This document shows, in pieces, positions 1 to 11,432 of a stretch of 64,000 nucleotides of DNA. The position numbers were made by a program, and so were the translations under genes. The DNA is from Chrysophaeum taylorii (taxonomy: Eukaryota; Sar; Pelagophyceae; Pelagomonadales; Pelagomonadaceae). Location of the stretch: positions 124,001 to 188,000 of the forward strand of contig JAQMWT010000157.1 in assembly GCA_029834535.1 (NCBI GenBank), read 5' to 3'. The notes beneath the pieces are model-generated. The model was not told the DNA's origin. It searched no databases and saw only the letters and a program-made list of their open reading frames with translations. Every line of letters begins with the position of its first letter. Positions within the stretch are counted from its first letter, which is position 1.

Positions 1-2512
1 CGAGGTGAACGAGCTCAAGACGTTGCTGCGCGACCCCGGCGTGGAGCGCGACCCGAAGCGTAAGCGCGACGTGATCAAGAAAGTGATCGCGTACATGACG
101 CTCGGGATCGACGTGTCGCGGCTCTTTACGGAGATGGTGATGTCGATCGAGACGCGGGACCTGGTCGTGAAGAAGATGGTGTACCACTACCTGAGCACGT
201 ACGCCCACGAAAAGCCGGAGATGGGGCTGATGTGCATCAACACGCTTCAGCGCGACTGTTCGAACGAGGACCCCATGGTCCGCGGGCTCGCGCTCCGGTC
301 GCTCTGCTCGCTCCGGCTCCCGTCGGTCTTGGAATACATTTCGGCGCCACTCCGCGCGAGCCTGACGGACCCCCACAGCTACGTGCGCAAGACGGGGGTC
401 ATGGGGATCCTCAAGGTGTACCACCTCGATCGCGACCTCGTCCGGTCGGGCGACTTCGTGGACGTGCTCTACAACATGCTCCGGGACGTCGACGGCACGG
501 TCGTGACCAACTGCATCGTCGCGCTCGACGAGATCATGCTCGAGGAGGGCGGGATCGCGATCAACACGGCGATCGTCCACCACTTGTTGGGCCGCCTCAA
601 CGACTTTAACGAGTGGGGCCTGGGGGCGGTATTGCGACTCGTCGCGCGCTACGAGCCCGAGTCGGACGAGGAGACGTTCGGCATTATGAACGTCCTCGAC
701 CCCGTGCTCCGGACGTCCAACTCGGGCGTCGTGCTCGAGGCCATCGGCTGCTTCGTCCGGCTCACAGAAAACCTGCCCGAGCTCCACGCCCAAGTCTACG
801 AGCGCCTGAAGGCCCCGCTGCTGACGCTCATGGCGGGCGGCGGCGCGGCGGGCGGCAACTTCGAGCTTCTCTACTGCCTCCTCAAGCACGCCGAGCTCCT
901 CGTGAGCCGGTGCCGCGAGGCCTTCGCGTCCGAGTACCGCAACTTCTACATTCGGTACGACGAGCCCTCGCCCGTCAAGCACGTCAAGGTCGCCGTCCTC
1001 GCCGAGCTCGCCAGCGACGAGTCGGCAGACGACGTGATGGCCGAGCTCAAGGAATACGCGGCCGACGTCGACGCCGAGCTCGCCAAGGTGGCGATCCGCG
1101 CGATTGGCGCCATCGCCGCGCGCCTCCGCTCCAAGGCCCGCGAGGGCTGCGCACTTCTGGTCGATTTCCTCGAGATCGGCGCGCCCTACGTCAAGGCCGA
1201 GGCCCTCCTCGTCGCGAAGGACGTCCTCCGCCGCTACCCCGAACGTCGCGGCGACGTCCTCCCGTCGCTCGCGCGCTACCTCCGCGAGCTCGAGGCCTCG
1301 GCCCCGCGCGGCCGCGCCGCCGCCGTCTGGATCGTCGGCCGCTGGGGCGACGAGATCCTCAACGCCCCCTACATGCTCGAGCCGCTCATCGACGGCTACG
1401 CCGACGAGTCGGCTCCCGAGGTCAAGCTCGCGCTCCTCACGGCGGCGACGAGACTTTTCTTCAAGCGCCCGCCCGAGATGCAGGCGATGCTCGGCCGACT
1501 CTTTCAGGCGGCGCTCGACGACGCGGCCAACGCCGACGTCCGCGACCGCGCGCTCCTCTACTTCCGCCTCCTCCGCCGCGACGTCAAGATCGCCAAAACC
1601 GTCGTCGACGCCCGCGACCCCTGCGCCATCGTCGGCGCGTTCGCCGAGGAGACGGGAGAGCTCTTCGACCGCCTCTTTGACTACTTCAACACGCTCGCCG
1701 TCGTCTACGGACAGACCCCCGACCAGTTCGTCGCGCCCGCCAAGCGGCCCAAGGACGAGCACGTCGCCTCGTCGCGACGCAAGACGCGCGCCGCCGCCGA
1801 GACCACTACTAACGGCCACGACGAGGTTGTCCAACACTACGCCGACGACAATGCCGCCAATGTGCACGCTGGGGTCGCCCCGAAGAAGAAGAAGAAGAAG
1901 AAGAAGAAGAAGACACCCCCCCCAATATTCTTCTTGGCGAAACGCGTGTCGATGACGGTCACCATCCTTTCGCGAACCACGATCTGCTCGGCGGCGAGGT
2001 TGCTGACGACGACGAGCCCGCGGCACAAGCGCCGGTCGTCCTCGATCCCTTCGACTTGCTCGACGGCGGCGGCCTCGTGGACCCCCCCGTTTCCGCCCCC
2101 GCCAAATCCCTCGTCGAGGCTGCCAACACCGTCGATCCGGCCACCTTCCAGGCCAAGTGGGCGGAGATCGGCCGCGACGACACCTTCGAAATCTCGCTGA
2201 GCGTGCTCCCGGCGGACACCACCAGCGTCGAGACTGTTCTCGCAGACCGATGTGTCTACACGATGGCATCGGGCGCTCTAGCCGCTCAATACAAGTTCTT
2301 CTTCTACGCGCGAGACGATGCCCGAGCGCTCTACCTCGTCCAGTGCGTTATCGACAAGACCACGCGGTGAGCGACTCCTTTGCTGCTGCTGCTGCGATTT
2401 TTTATTCCTTCTTTTTCGCAGGAAAGCAGGCCTCACCGTCAAGGTCGAAGGAAGCGGGGACGCTTCTTTCGTGAGAAGCGTCATTGGCGACGGGCTCGCC
2501 GCCGCCGTCTAG
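1..2512 (+). CDS. AP4B1: AP-4 complex subunit beta (beta-4 adaptin), 5' partial
   Basis: The protein is the large beta subunit of the AP-4 clathrin-independent adaptor, which sorts cargo at the trans-Golgi network. The reading frame is open at the left edge and the first ATG lies outside the window. The armadillo-like trunk shows beta-adaptin signatures (NPMVRGLALRS-like NEDPMVRGLALRSLCSLR, then YVRKTGVMGILKVYHL), and the later NAPYMLEPLID and VRDRALLYFRLL blocks fit AP-4 better than AP-1/AP-2. The appendage domain is read in a different frame from about 1920 onward (TFQAKWAEIG), so a one-base indel in the C-run near 1914-1922 or an unrecognised intron separates trunk and appendage. A clear intron at 2367-2421 (GTGAG..GCAG) precedes the last exon, which ends with TAG at 2510-2512. 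Family call is strong; the joint at 1.9 kb is uncertain. Confidence 0.9.
1878..1922 (+). repeat. AAG trinucleotide run plus C-homopolymer at frame change
   Basis: About eleven AAG codons are followed by a run of eight C. The trunk of AP-4 beta is in one frame before this tract and the hinge/appendage continues in the next frame after it (GETRVDDGHHPF, then DPFDLLDGGG). A missing base here would join the frames. This is the likely place for an assembly error or true slippage. Confidence 0.6.
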
Positions 2513-2832
2513 TACCCAAAACACCACCGCCGGTGGCTATTAGACTCGCGCTGTTGTGTGCTCCTCGCGCGTGCTCAATCCATTCCAAAAAGTATGCCGC
2601 ACGACATCGCGGTGCCTCCACCGTTCTTCTGGCAACGTCCTCCGCTCCTGGAAGATGGCGCAGTTCGACGCAACTTGCGCGTACACCTCTGGAAACAAAC
2701 ATCCTCTCGCGCTGCTGCGCGAGTCCGACGCGTCTCCTCGGCAAAAAGATCTCTATCTTTTCGCCTCCTCGAGCGTCGTATTATAAAACGCGCCAGCGTT
2801 CTCTTGCGAGAGGGAGCCGCTTTACTTTTCAG

Positions 2833-2867
<35 letters not shown>

Positions 2868-3633
2868 TCGTGCCGCCACTAACGGCCCGCTCACCTTCTC
2901 ACCCTTCTGCCAATCCAGCGAGATCAGCTGCCCCCAAACGAACTGCTCTCTTACTGTGTTTTAGGATGTTTTATTACAGTCGACGCACGCAAGCATGTTT
3001 GGTCAACTGGATCCGCAACGTGTCTAGAGTGCGTCGGGCTTGTACCTATGGATCGATTTCGGAACGTGCGCCTAGTGTAGTCATTGCACTTGAAATCGAC
3101 GAACTTGTTATAGTGTTCGCGAGGCGATATTGATTTTCGACGCATTCCCCTCAAGAAACCAGCATCGCCAGGGCTCCTCAGACCATCAAGAGCGAGATGC
3201 CTGCCAGTTCACCGCTGTTCCTCGCCTCGCCATTCCTTTTTGGACTCACCGAGCGTCATCAATTCATCTCTCGCGACGCGACACGGGGGATAAAACAAAA
3301 AATGTCCACTGCTTGCTGAGTCGTTCGTCCTGCTCGACGAATTTGTGTTGGTGGTAGCCTAAGCAACACGGCCTCTGAATCCGAGGAGATGTTCAACCCT
3401 CGCGCGAATCGGGGAGCGCTGTTTGCCCACAACACATACCCCCGCTGCACGTCGAAAGCGGCAGGGATTTGACTCGAACAAATCCAATGTTCTCTGTCTG
3501 TGTCATAAGTGGCATAACGAGTCCAGAACGTTATTTTTAAATATTCTGCGGCGAAAGTCGTTCTTAAGCGCAAAGAGTCGCGCTAGGGTTTTTAGTCATA
3601 GAAGGCGCCGCGCATGTTGGTGCGTCTCCGTGG
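2513..3633. other. Intergenic, AP-4 beta to PH-domain gene
   Basis: About 1.1 kb with no recognisable gene. It holds a GAC trinucleotide run near 2833-2866 that makes poly-Asp or poly-Thr in chance frames, and AT-richer sequence from 2960 to 3560. Several open frames of 60-190 codons overlap here, but none shows a domain or a consistent splice pattern. The 3' UTR of AP-4 beta and the promoter of the PH gene must lie here; no motif was recognised. Confidence 0.5.
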
Positions 3634-4825
3634 ATGAACGTCTCGAGAGAGGCGCTCTCGAGGGCGGCGCATACGAGATCGTCGTCGGCGCCCGAGTTTG
3701 AAAAGCCCGAAAGGCGGTCGCCATCACGGTCGCCCATCGCTCTGCGGCTTTCGTCCCTCGACGAGACGGACAAAGCGCCTGGCGTTCCAGAGATCGACGC
3801 CTCGGACTTCGGTGTGCGATGCGACAAACCATGTCATGCGCTTCGCAGGCCCACTCTTGGAACGCATGAGCCATTCCGACGCCAAAGCATGGATGAAGGG
3901 TTATCTCCTAAAGAAGAGCGCGAACGGCCCAAACGTATGGTTGCGGAGATACTTTGTCTTGGAGCCTCCGATGCTCTACTCCTACGACGTCAAGGGGGGC
4001 AAGCCGGTTGGTCTCATCTGTGAGCTTTCGCACTCGCCCCGTCACCCCTCGTATCAGGCGTCGAGGGGGCTTTGACCTTTCTAGTCTCGTGTGAGTAGTC
4101 TGTTCATCTTTTTTTTTTCCGACGCGCCACTCACAGGCGAAGAAGACGCCGATGCTGCGCCGTAAGAGTGCCAAAAGTCCTTCCTTCCTTTCTTCCTTCC
4201 TTCCTCACGAGACCGCAGGCCTCTCGCGGTCGAAGCTTCGGTGGAACCCATCGCCATCCTAGACCCGCAGATTCCTACGCTCTCGAGGATGTTTCGTGAG
4301 CTTTGTCGGCGTTTCATTTTGGCCAACAAATTACTTGTAGGACTTATCTCGGCCGGAGGCAAGAGCCACTGGTTCGCGGCAAAAACGCCAGACGAGGCTA
4401 CGCGATGGCGCGCCGTCCTGGATAGTGCCCAGAGCTTCGCGAGGACGTGCTCAGACCAGCAGGTGGCTCGGCTCCGAAGTAACCTCAAGTGAGGTGTTTG
4501 CTCGCGAAAACTGCTGGACCAATTTTTTTTTTTTTCGAAGGATGAGAAACGGCGAGATTGTTCGGCTCCGATCACAATCCGACGAACCCGAGCCGCGGTA
4601 GGCTCGTTGCTTCTACCCGCGCACCACCGCGTCCGCAGGCCCGTGACAAAAACTAGGATGATGGCCCGCTCGAGACGCGAAAGCGGCGCACATGTCGTTG
4701 ACGTGCAGATTGTGGAGATCCCTTCGAACTGCAGCGATATCGACGATGCTCACTGCTGCGTGTACGACGACGACTCGTCCCCGTACAACTCGCTCCCGGC
4801 ATGCTCCGAGTGCCTCCTCTCGTGA
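3634..4825 (+). CDS. Pleckstrin-homology (PH) domain protein, multi-exon
   Basis: Exon 1 (3634-3811) gives a Ser/Arg-rich N-terminus. A 37-nt intron (3812-3848) joins it in frame to a PH domain beginning WMKGYLLKKSANGPNVWLRRYFVLE. The PH domain continues over at least two more short introns (around 4030-4138 and 4165-4218) and closes with GGKSHWFAAKTPDEATRWRAV, the typical C-terminal helix with its conserved Trp. An intron at 4489-4540 bypasses an apparent stop after RSNLK, and another at 4598-4638 leads to a final exon ending at 4825. The tail is acidic and cysteine-containing (DDAHCCVYDDDSSPYNS). PH domains bind phosphoinositides or proteins at membranes; the partner is unknown. The middle exon limits are approximate, but the first and last junctions keep frame exactly. 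Confidence 0.8.
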
Positions 4826-5632
4826 CTCGCGCGCGGCCCGTCTCTGGCGACAGCGAAACTTCCAGCCATGGTCTATAAGCTGAGTCCGTGCCAACCTCGA
4901 GGATGCGCGGCGTGCTCGTCTTCTCTCGCGCGGCACCGTCGTCGCCCTCTTGCTATTACGACCGCGCCTGCTAGTAGTAACTCGTGGGCAACCGCTACAT
5001 GTTCTCACGCCGCAACCCCCAAATACGTATCTATCTCCCCGCGTCTCCTTGTCTCGATCACCTCTCGTATTCGTTTCCGATTCGTTGTCACCCGGAGTTT
5101 GTGGATCGAGGACCATGGCATCCCTCCCTGGATCCGAGGTTGCTACTCCGGCCATCTAAGGGGGATCCTCGTGTTGTGATTAGTGTCACGCTTCCTGCAA
5201 GTGTGGTTGCCCTCCTCACTCTCTACGATGCTCCAGTGCAGCTTTGTTTGTTACCGGTGGGGGTGTTTTAAGTCAGTAGAGTGTCTGTCCACAGGCGCGG
5301 TGTGCTGGAAGCGTGAAGACGGTGGAACGCAACTAGAAAAAATAAATATGACCGCTCAGTGTACGTGCCCGTTGGATGCGCGCAGGCATAGCTCGATCCG
5401 CATGGAGTGCCGAGGCTCAGCTACTGCGCGTGCACACGCCGCATCGTGTGGTGCGCTCGGGTTGCACTGGCTTGCCAGCGTTCTTCTCGATGAGCAGCTG
5501 CACCACTAGAAAAAAAATGATTGGGACCGCGCGTCGTAATAAATCAAGAAAAGGGCATCAGTTATTATAAAAAGTTCGAAAACGGCACGGGTGTCGGATT
5601 GGGTATGCCTCCGCTCTCGCGTTCGTTCGCAC
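4826..5632. other. Intergenic, PH gene to beta-helix gene
   Basis: About 0.8 kb without a supported gene. Short open frames on both strands have no domain similarity I recognise. The stretch from 5330 to 5590 is AT-richer and includes AATAAAT at 5341 and AATAAATC near 5539, which could act as poly(A) or promoter-proximal sequence. Confidence 0.45.
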
Positions 5633-7690
5633 ATGGATGGTGAGAAGGGGGGGGGTAAGCAAGGACGAAGAAGATGGGTGTGTGACGAAACCGACGGAAT
5701 GATCGTCTCGATGGATGATGCGGGGTGCACCGTTTCCGCGTCGACGGCCGAAGAATTACGCAGCGCGTGGCAGTATGCGTCGCGCCACAAAACGACGGTC
5801 ATCAACTTGGAAGAGGGCGACTACGAGCTACCAGGCCCGATAGAGCTCTTAAAGGGATGCGTTACGCTGCGCGGGCCTTCGTCGGTGTCAGTGACGCGAA
5901 GGTTGCTCCCCTGGGCGCGTCGCGCCGCGTGTACGGTGGCTGCGATGGCGGTGGGCGGTTTGAGTTGGAGGAGTCGCGTCGTCAGCCTCTCCGTCGTGCT
6001 CCTCGGGTCCGAATGGTTGTACTCGTCGAAACGCAAGCTGCCGGGCGCCCGGAAGGCTCGGATCGTGGCCCGCGATGGGGCATTCGTCGTCAGCGGTGGT
6101 GAACTGCGACTCGAATGCATCTCGCTCGCGTCGCTCGGCACCCGCGCGCTCGTGCGGTGCAGGCTCGCCGCGACGCTCCGCGCGCGCGACGCGGACCTCG
6201 GTTGCGCGGGCGGCAACGGTGCGCTTCTTCTGTCGCTATGTGATACCTCTCAGGCGTCGAGTGCGAGAACGACGCGACCGTCTTCGTGAGCGACTGCATG
6301 ATCGCGAACTGCGGTCGGTCGGGGATCGCGCTTTTGGGGGCTGGCGACTGTCGGCTGCTCGCGCGAGCGTGCTCGTTCGTGCGAAATCGTCGCTTTGGGT
6401 GCGAACTGCAGGGCGGGCGAGCGGCCGTTATCACCGGCTGCACATTCGACGACTGCGGCTCGTGCGTGTCGGATCGCGAGAAGTGGCAGCCGGATTCATT
6501 CGTCCACGTGTCGCGCTGCTTGCTTCGCGGCTGCGCGGCGTGTCTCCCAGGTATTATAAAATCGAACGTCCGAGACCAGTTGGTGGTATAAGCGCGTCGC
6601 AGGACTCTCAGTCATCGGCGACTCGGTGCCGGGCTACGAGGCACACGCACGGGATGCCGCCGACGCAGACGCGAGCGTCGCGTCGCAGCTCCGATTCGAC
6701 GAAGATGAGATGTCTACCACGGCTCGTCGCGGCTCCCCTTGGAAAACGTCGGCCGCGTCTCCGAGAAAGGTCGGCGCCGCGCGCGCGGGCGAAAGTGTGA
6801 ACGAAGATTCTGTTCTCGAGCCAGTCCCGAGGCCTATTGGTATCGTGTTCGAAGAATGCGTGGTCGAGCGTGTCAACGGCGCGGGCATCTACTTGCTCGG
6901 CCGCCACACGGTCCGCGCGCGCGCGTGCGCTATCCACGACGTCGCGATGGCCGGGATCGAGGCTCTCCGAGGCGCGCACGTGCGGGTGTCGCGGTCGAAA
7001 ATCCAACGCAACCATGGCGGTGGTATCGTGCTACACCGCGGTGCACGTGGCACCCTGAGTTCGTGCGACCTCGTCGCTAACGGAGGCGGGGGCAACTGCG
7101 GCATCATGGACGCGGCGTCGTGTCGTCTACGAAATTGCGACATCTCGCGCGCGTGCGCCATCGGCATTCAGGTTTGCAAGGCTTCTGTCTCTGTTGACGG
7201 GTGCCGCATCGAACGCTCGGGCGAGGCTGGTATCGTCGTGGGCGGCCACGACTCGCGTTCCTGCCGCGAGGCGCGCCGAGTCTCGGGCGACGTGCCGCCC
7301 CTCCTCTCGAAACTGGCGATTCGCGACTCTCGCGTGAGCGGCTCGGGCGCCGGCGCGCTCTTCGTCGCGCCCCACTCCACGATCCAGCACCATTGCTATA
7401 ACGAATCCTTCGCTTTCGACGCGGTCGAGCACACTATCGTCGCCCACGACTGCTACTTTGCCGATGCCCGTCAAGCCCTCCGCGTCGAGGTCCCCGCTCG
7501 AGGCTGTCTAGCCGGAAACGACTACGACGCTCCGGTGTCTAACGATCTCACCGCGTGGCGAGGAACCACCCGCATGCCGTGGCGCTGCGAGCGCGTCATT
7601 CACTGCGCCGCCGGCGTCGCCAGCACGTCGCCCTTCCGTCGCCTCAAGGACCCGTCCCTGCTTCGCCTCATCGTCGAATTCGCCTCGTGA
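5633..7690 (+). CDS. Parallel beta-helix (PbH1) repeat protein
   Basis: Three exons, 5633-6218, 6254-6550 and 6603-7690, sum to 1971 nt (656 aa) with introns of only 35 and 52 nt. From about residue 210 the protein has repeated units of the right-handed beta-helix type, alternating short hydrophobic strands with Cys/Asn/Gly turns: VFVSDCMIANCGRSGIALLG, VRVSRSKIQRNHGGGIVL, LRNCDISRACAIGIQVC and VSVDGCRIERSGEAGIVVGG. This arrangement is seen in FBXO11-like and carbohydrate-active proteins. No F-box, signal peptide or catalytic triad is evident, so a scaffold role is as likely as an enzymatic one. The ATG at 5633 gives MDGEKGGG; a later ATG at 5699 is also possible. Confidence 0.8.
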
Positions 7691-8354
7691 CCTTTCGATG
7701 TTCTTATCTTCTGTTGTTGTTGTTGGTGAGGACCTCGCGTCGCCTCGCATCTGTGCTGTTGTAAGCCTTCGTCCTCGCGCCCACGACCTGGCGCCTCTGT
7801 GTGTATCGCTCGAAGAAATATCGAATCTCTGAGTCAGTCAGTCAGTCAGCTCTCGGACCCGCGGCCGCTCGCCAACCGACGCACGCGTATTATGTATTTC
7901 TCTTCTTTCCCGTTGTCCGATGCCTCATCATTGTGAACTATTATCCGTGCGTCTCCAATGAAAAGACGAGCACGCTCGCGCACTTGGGGGTTTCCTTCCA
8001 CCGAGATGTCCTCCACAATCTTGCTGCTTGCGCACTCTTTTTGCTGGGACCGAGCACCCCCGCCCACATCATCGACCTTTCATCCGCACGCGCACTACCT
8101 GGGAGGTGCACTTGGAAGTGCGCGCGCCGTTGCTGGGCACGCGCTGCCGCCCGCTACTCTCTTTCCGCCCGCCCAAAGCCCGCCCGCGGAGTGTCTGCTC
8201 TCTCTCTCGTCCTTCAAAAAAATACGTACTCGAGAGACCCCCCCCCCCCATCGCTCCATAAGCTTTTCGTTGGGACGTTGAGAGTCAAGAAAACACACGA
8301 CTGGCGTCGTCGTCGATGCGCACGAGTTCGGTCGCATCTTGGTCGTAAGAGGGC
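7691..8354. other. Intergenic, beta-helix gene to NADK
   Basis: About 0.66 kb. It contains a short CAGT tetranucleotide run (7831-7850) and pyrimidine-rich tracts around 8150-8260 including a C-run at 8241-8249. No gene recognised. The sequence just upstream of 8355 presumably holds the NADK promoter. Confidence 0.45.
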
Positions 8355-9737
8355 ATGGGACGGTGGGTGGTGCTCACCTACGTCGTCGGAGTGCATGGTC
8401 TCGTGTCGTCGAGGAGTTCCTGGGTGTTTTCACTCAGCGGCGGCGGCGGTCGCGATGCGAATCTGAGCCGACGGAGCCCCAACACCAATCGTTGCGACTC
8501 CAGGCACTACGAGGTCGTCACATCCAATTCTCTCCTGAGAACACGGCGGTTCTGCCGGGTCGCGCCGCGGCATCAGGAGACTTCGCCTCTCGCAGAGGGG
8601 ACGCCGTGGATGTTTATGCCGTCGCACTCGGAGATGGCGATCAGATCTCGCGGCGAGGAGACCAGTCAATGGTACGACCTGCCGGGGACGTCGGACGTGC
8701 GGTGCGTTGCAACAGCCCAGCACCATCTCGTGTGGAGGCGCGCGCCGCGGACGGTGCTGGTGCTGGCGAAGATGCACGCGACGGAGGAGGAAGCGGGCGA
8801 CGCGGCCAACGTCGCCGCGTCGCTGGTTCGGTGCGGGGCGACGGTGTACCTGGCCCAACCGTTGTACGGGCGCATCGCCGAGCGGCTCCTCGAAAGCAAC
8901 GTGGAGCCGATCGAGCTATGGAAGGCGGCCGACGGGACGAACGACGAGTATTACGACGACTCGCCGTGCGCGACCGACCGGCCCGACGTCGTCGCGACCA
9001 TCGGTGGCGACGGGCTCCTGCTCTACGCAAATTCCCTCTTCCAAACCGTAAACCCGCCCCCGCTCATCGCATTCTCCGGCGGATCCCTCGGCTTCCTCGC
9101 GCCCTTCGACGTCGACGACGGCGCAAAACTCGACGCGACGCTTGCGCCCCTCGTCGCCGCGATCGATGCGCAGGTCCCGCCCCCCTGGCCCGTCTCGCTC
9201 CGCATGCGCCTCCGCTGCCGCGTCCTCGCCGCCAACGGCACCGAGACGGCCAGACATGAAGCGCTCAACGAAGTTGTCATCGATCGCGGAACCTCTCGCT
9301 TTCTCTCGGCCGTCGAATGCTTCTGCAACGACGAACATCTCACCACCGTGCAAGCCGACGGCCTCATCGTCGCCACGCCCACGGGATCCACCGCCTACTC
9401 CCTCGCCGCCGGCGGTCCCATGCTCCACCCCTCCGCGCCCGCCGTCGTCCTCACGCCTATTTGCGCGCACTCCCTTTCCTTCCGACCTATCGTCTTCCCC
9501 GACTCGGCCCATTTGCGCTTCCACATCCAACAGGATGCGCGCGGCCCGGCCTGGGTCACCTTCGACGGCCGCCGTCGCGTCAAAATAGGCGAGGGCGACT
9601 CCCTCGAGGTCTCCACCTCACCATTTCCTCTGCCGACCTTGCTCCGCCACGGCAACACGGCCGATTGGTTCTCCGCGCTCAAGGACGCCTTCAACTTCAA
9701 CACGCGCGCGCGGCAGAAGCCCATCGCCCAGCGCTAG
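8355..9737 (+). CDS. NADK: NAD(+) kinase
   Basis: This ATP-dependent kinase phosphorylates the 2'-hydroxyl of NAD to make NADP. The intronless 460-aa frame carries the diagnostic motifs in order: the GGDG nucleotide-binding motif (ATIGGDGLLLYANSLF, about residue 217), the FSGGSLGFLAPF segment, the NEVVIDRG motif, and the glycine-rich TPTGSTAYSLAAGGP motif. The first about 130 residues, up to the fold start (RTVLVLAKMH), are not conserved in the family and may be a targeting or regulatory extension: residues 1-25 (MGRWVVLTYVVGVHGLVSS) are hydrophobic and signal-like. Localisation to plastid or secretory system is therefore possible but unproven. An AATAAA at about 9804 may serve as poly(A) signal. 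Confidence 0.93.
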   Translation: MGRWVVLTYVVGVHGLVSSRSSWVFSLSGGGGRDANLSRRSPNTNRCDSRHYEVVTSNSLLRTRRFCRVAPRHQETSPLAEGTPWMFMPSHSEMAIRSRGEETSQWYDLPGTSDVRCVATAQHHLVWRRAPRTVLVLAKMHATEEEAGDAANVAASLVRCGATVYLAQPLYGRIAERLLESNVEPIELWKAADGTNDEYYDDSPCATDRPDVVATIGGDGLLLYANSLFQTVNPPPLIAFSGGSLGFLAPFDVDDGAKLDATLAPLVAAIDAQVPPPWPVSLRMRLRCRVLAANGTETARHEALNEVVIDRGTSRFLSAVECFCNDEHLTTVQADGLIVATPTGSTAYSLAAGGPMLHPSAPAVVLTPICAHSLSFRPIVFPDSAHLRFHIQQDARGPAWVTFDGRRRVKIGEGDSLEVSTSPFPLPTLLRHGNTADWFSALKDAFNFNTRARQKPIAQR

Positions 9738-10042
9738 CCTATATATATTTTTTTCTCTCTTTTCGCCAAACCACGGCGTCCACGCCCACGGCATCGCAAA
9801 ACGCAATAAAGGTGGGTGGCGGCGGCCAGCGGCAGCCCCCCCCCCCCCCGCAAGGCTGGGGGCGTACGGGTTGGGCCCCTGTCTTTCTTTTTTTGAGCTA
9901 CACTACCGCAATGGGCCAATCAAAAGAAGCTCAAGGGGGTATCGTATCGTACCGTACCGTACCGTACCGTACCGTAAGATGCGTTAGTACAATACCCGGC
10001 TTGTGGCGAGGAAACGTTTATTTAGTTTGAGAACACAACACA
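9738..10042. other. Intergenic with ACCGT pentanucleotide run
   Basis: About 300 bp between NADK and the coiled-coil gene. It has a C-run at 9838-9850 and about seven copies of ACCGT at 9941-9976. No gene. Such pentamers recur elsewhere in the window with other sequences (GTTCC, ATGAA). Confidence 0.6.
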
Positions 10043-11063
10043 ATGGTACAGGGTTCTCCTGTGATGCGTGATGGTCCCGAGAACGAGGTAGTGACCGAGA
10101 ACGGGGCGATGTTTGTGGCGGCGTCCTTTACGTTTTGTGTGTCTCGACGAGGTGCGTGCAGACCCGTTACGTGGCGAGACGCCGCCGCCACGTCCCAGCC
10201 AGCGGCAGGACGGGGACTTCCCACCAGGAGCGGGAGCGAGGCGTTAGCTCGCTTGTATGGCGAACTGAACGAACTTCGCAGCCAGAGGGACCATCTCGAA
10301 GTGCGGTGCACGAATCTGTCGTCGTTGCTCGAGGTACCCCGTTGCTCGCTCGTTAAGGCACGGTCTCGATCGATCGCAGGTGGCCCTCGAGCTTCGGAAC
10401 GCTGGCATCTCCGTGGACGACATCAAGAATGAGCTCATCCAACGGCAGCAAACCGCGTCGCCGCCCGAAGCTCGCAGGCGCCGTCACACGGTGACGAACA
10501 GTGCCACCGACGAGGCGGGAACTGACGAGGCGCCGGAGGAAGAGGTCCCTCGCGATAGGCGGAAATCATGCCCGGACACGGGCGAAGAGTACGCGCTCGC
10601 CCTCGCCGCGGCGCGCGCCGTCCCGGACGACGATGCCTTCGCTCTCGGACACTCGTCCTTGGTCGCGGCGTTGCCGCTGCGCGAAGCCGGCGACTTCTCG
10701 CCTTCTTCTTCCAACTCCCAGCGAACCAGCAGCTTCGTCTCGCGCCTGCCACCTCCGACGCGAGGGGCTTCCGGGACTCCACGAGGACGCTCGCCAAAGC
10801 CCCGCGGATTGATGGAATGGTTATTGGGGCTCATCGTCTGCTCCTGCGGAGACGACGATGTCCTCCTCGACTCGTTCGGCGAATCGACCGTGCAGACCCC
10901 CAGAACGAGGCGAATCATCTCGAGTCGCCCCGTCGAGTTTCCCAATCCCCTATCTTCTATGATGACCCGCAACGGCCACACGCCCGCGCAAGTGCGGACC
11001 CCCAGCGAAGAAACTTTTCGCGACTCTGCTGCCGTCCCGTCCGCTGCTCCCTCGGGTGGTTGA
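10043..11063 (+). CDS. Coiled-coil protein of unknown function
   Basis: Two exons, 10043-10333 and 10380-11063 (975 nt, 324 aa), are joined by a 46-nt intron (GTACC..GCAG). The join falls inside a predicted coiled coil: LARLYGELNELRSQRDHLEV continues into VALELRNAGISVDDIKNELIQRQQ. After that the chain is low-complexity, rich in Ser, Pro and Arg, with acidic patches and a short hydrophobic segment near residue 240 (GLMEWLLGLIVCSCGDDD) whose two cysteines could be palmitoylated. No domain recognised. The in-phase junction and preserved heptads support a real gene. Confidence 0.65.
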
Positions 11064-11160
11064 TGGCGTGCCTGTCGATGACTTACTATCTCGCGCTTCG
11101 CTTCGCGCGCGACGACATCGCCTTCCAAGATCTCGATCTCTCCACGTGTAGTCGCGGCAT

Positions 11161-11199
11161 TTCTTCTTCTTCTTCTTCTTCTTCTTCTTCTTCTTCTTC
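11161..11199. repeat. (TTC)13 microsatellite
   Basis: Uninterrupted TTC trinucleotides lie just downstream of the coiled-coil gene. On the opposite strand this is GAA. Confidence 0.95.
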
Positions 11200-11432
11200 A
11201 AAACATGCTGGCCACCCACCCGAGGGAGGGAGTGAGTGAGAGGGACCTCGAGATCATAAATATTTAGATGATGGTGATTTGGGGCTTTCAAAAAAAAAAA
11301 CAATAAATTTATTGGCGCCGCCCCCTTTTTTTAAGATGCGGAACTTAATCTTGAATCGTACGGTCAGCAGGGTAGCGGAGGAGGAGGAGTCTGTAGGAGC
11401 TCGCTCGCTGGTGGGGGTGTGGTCAGTCGAGA

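Noticed and set aside
2558-3133. 191-codon plus-strand frame with poly-Thr
   Set aside because: Driven by a GAC run; no domain, no conserved splice sites, frame composition changes abruptly.
3340-3540. tRNA-like pieces (a hairpin GTGTTG/CAACAC followed by CTCTGAATCC, and on the minus strand a T-arm-like GTTCGAGTC with a 7-bp stem)
   Set aside because: No set of acceptor, D, anticodon and T stems pairs together on either strand. The anticodon-loop-like segment has a three-pair stem with a mismatch and the T-arm-like hairpin has no matching acceptor partner. A covariance-model scan would decide.
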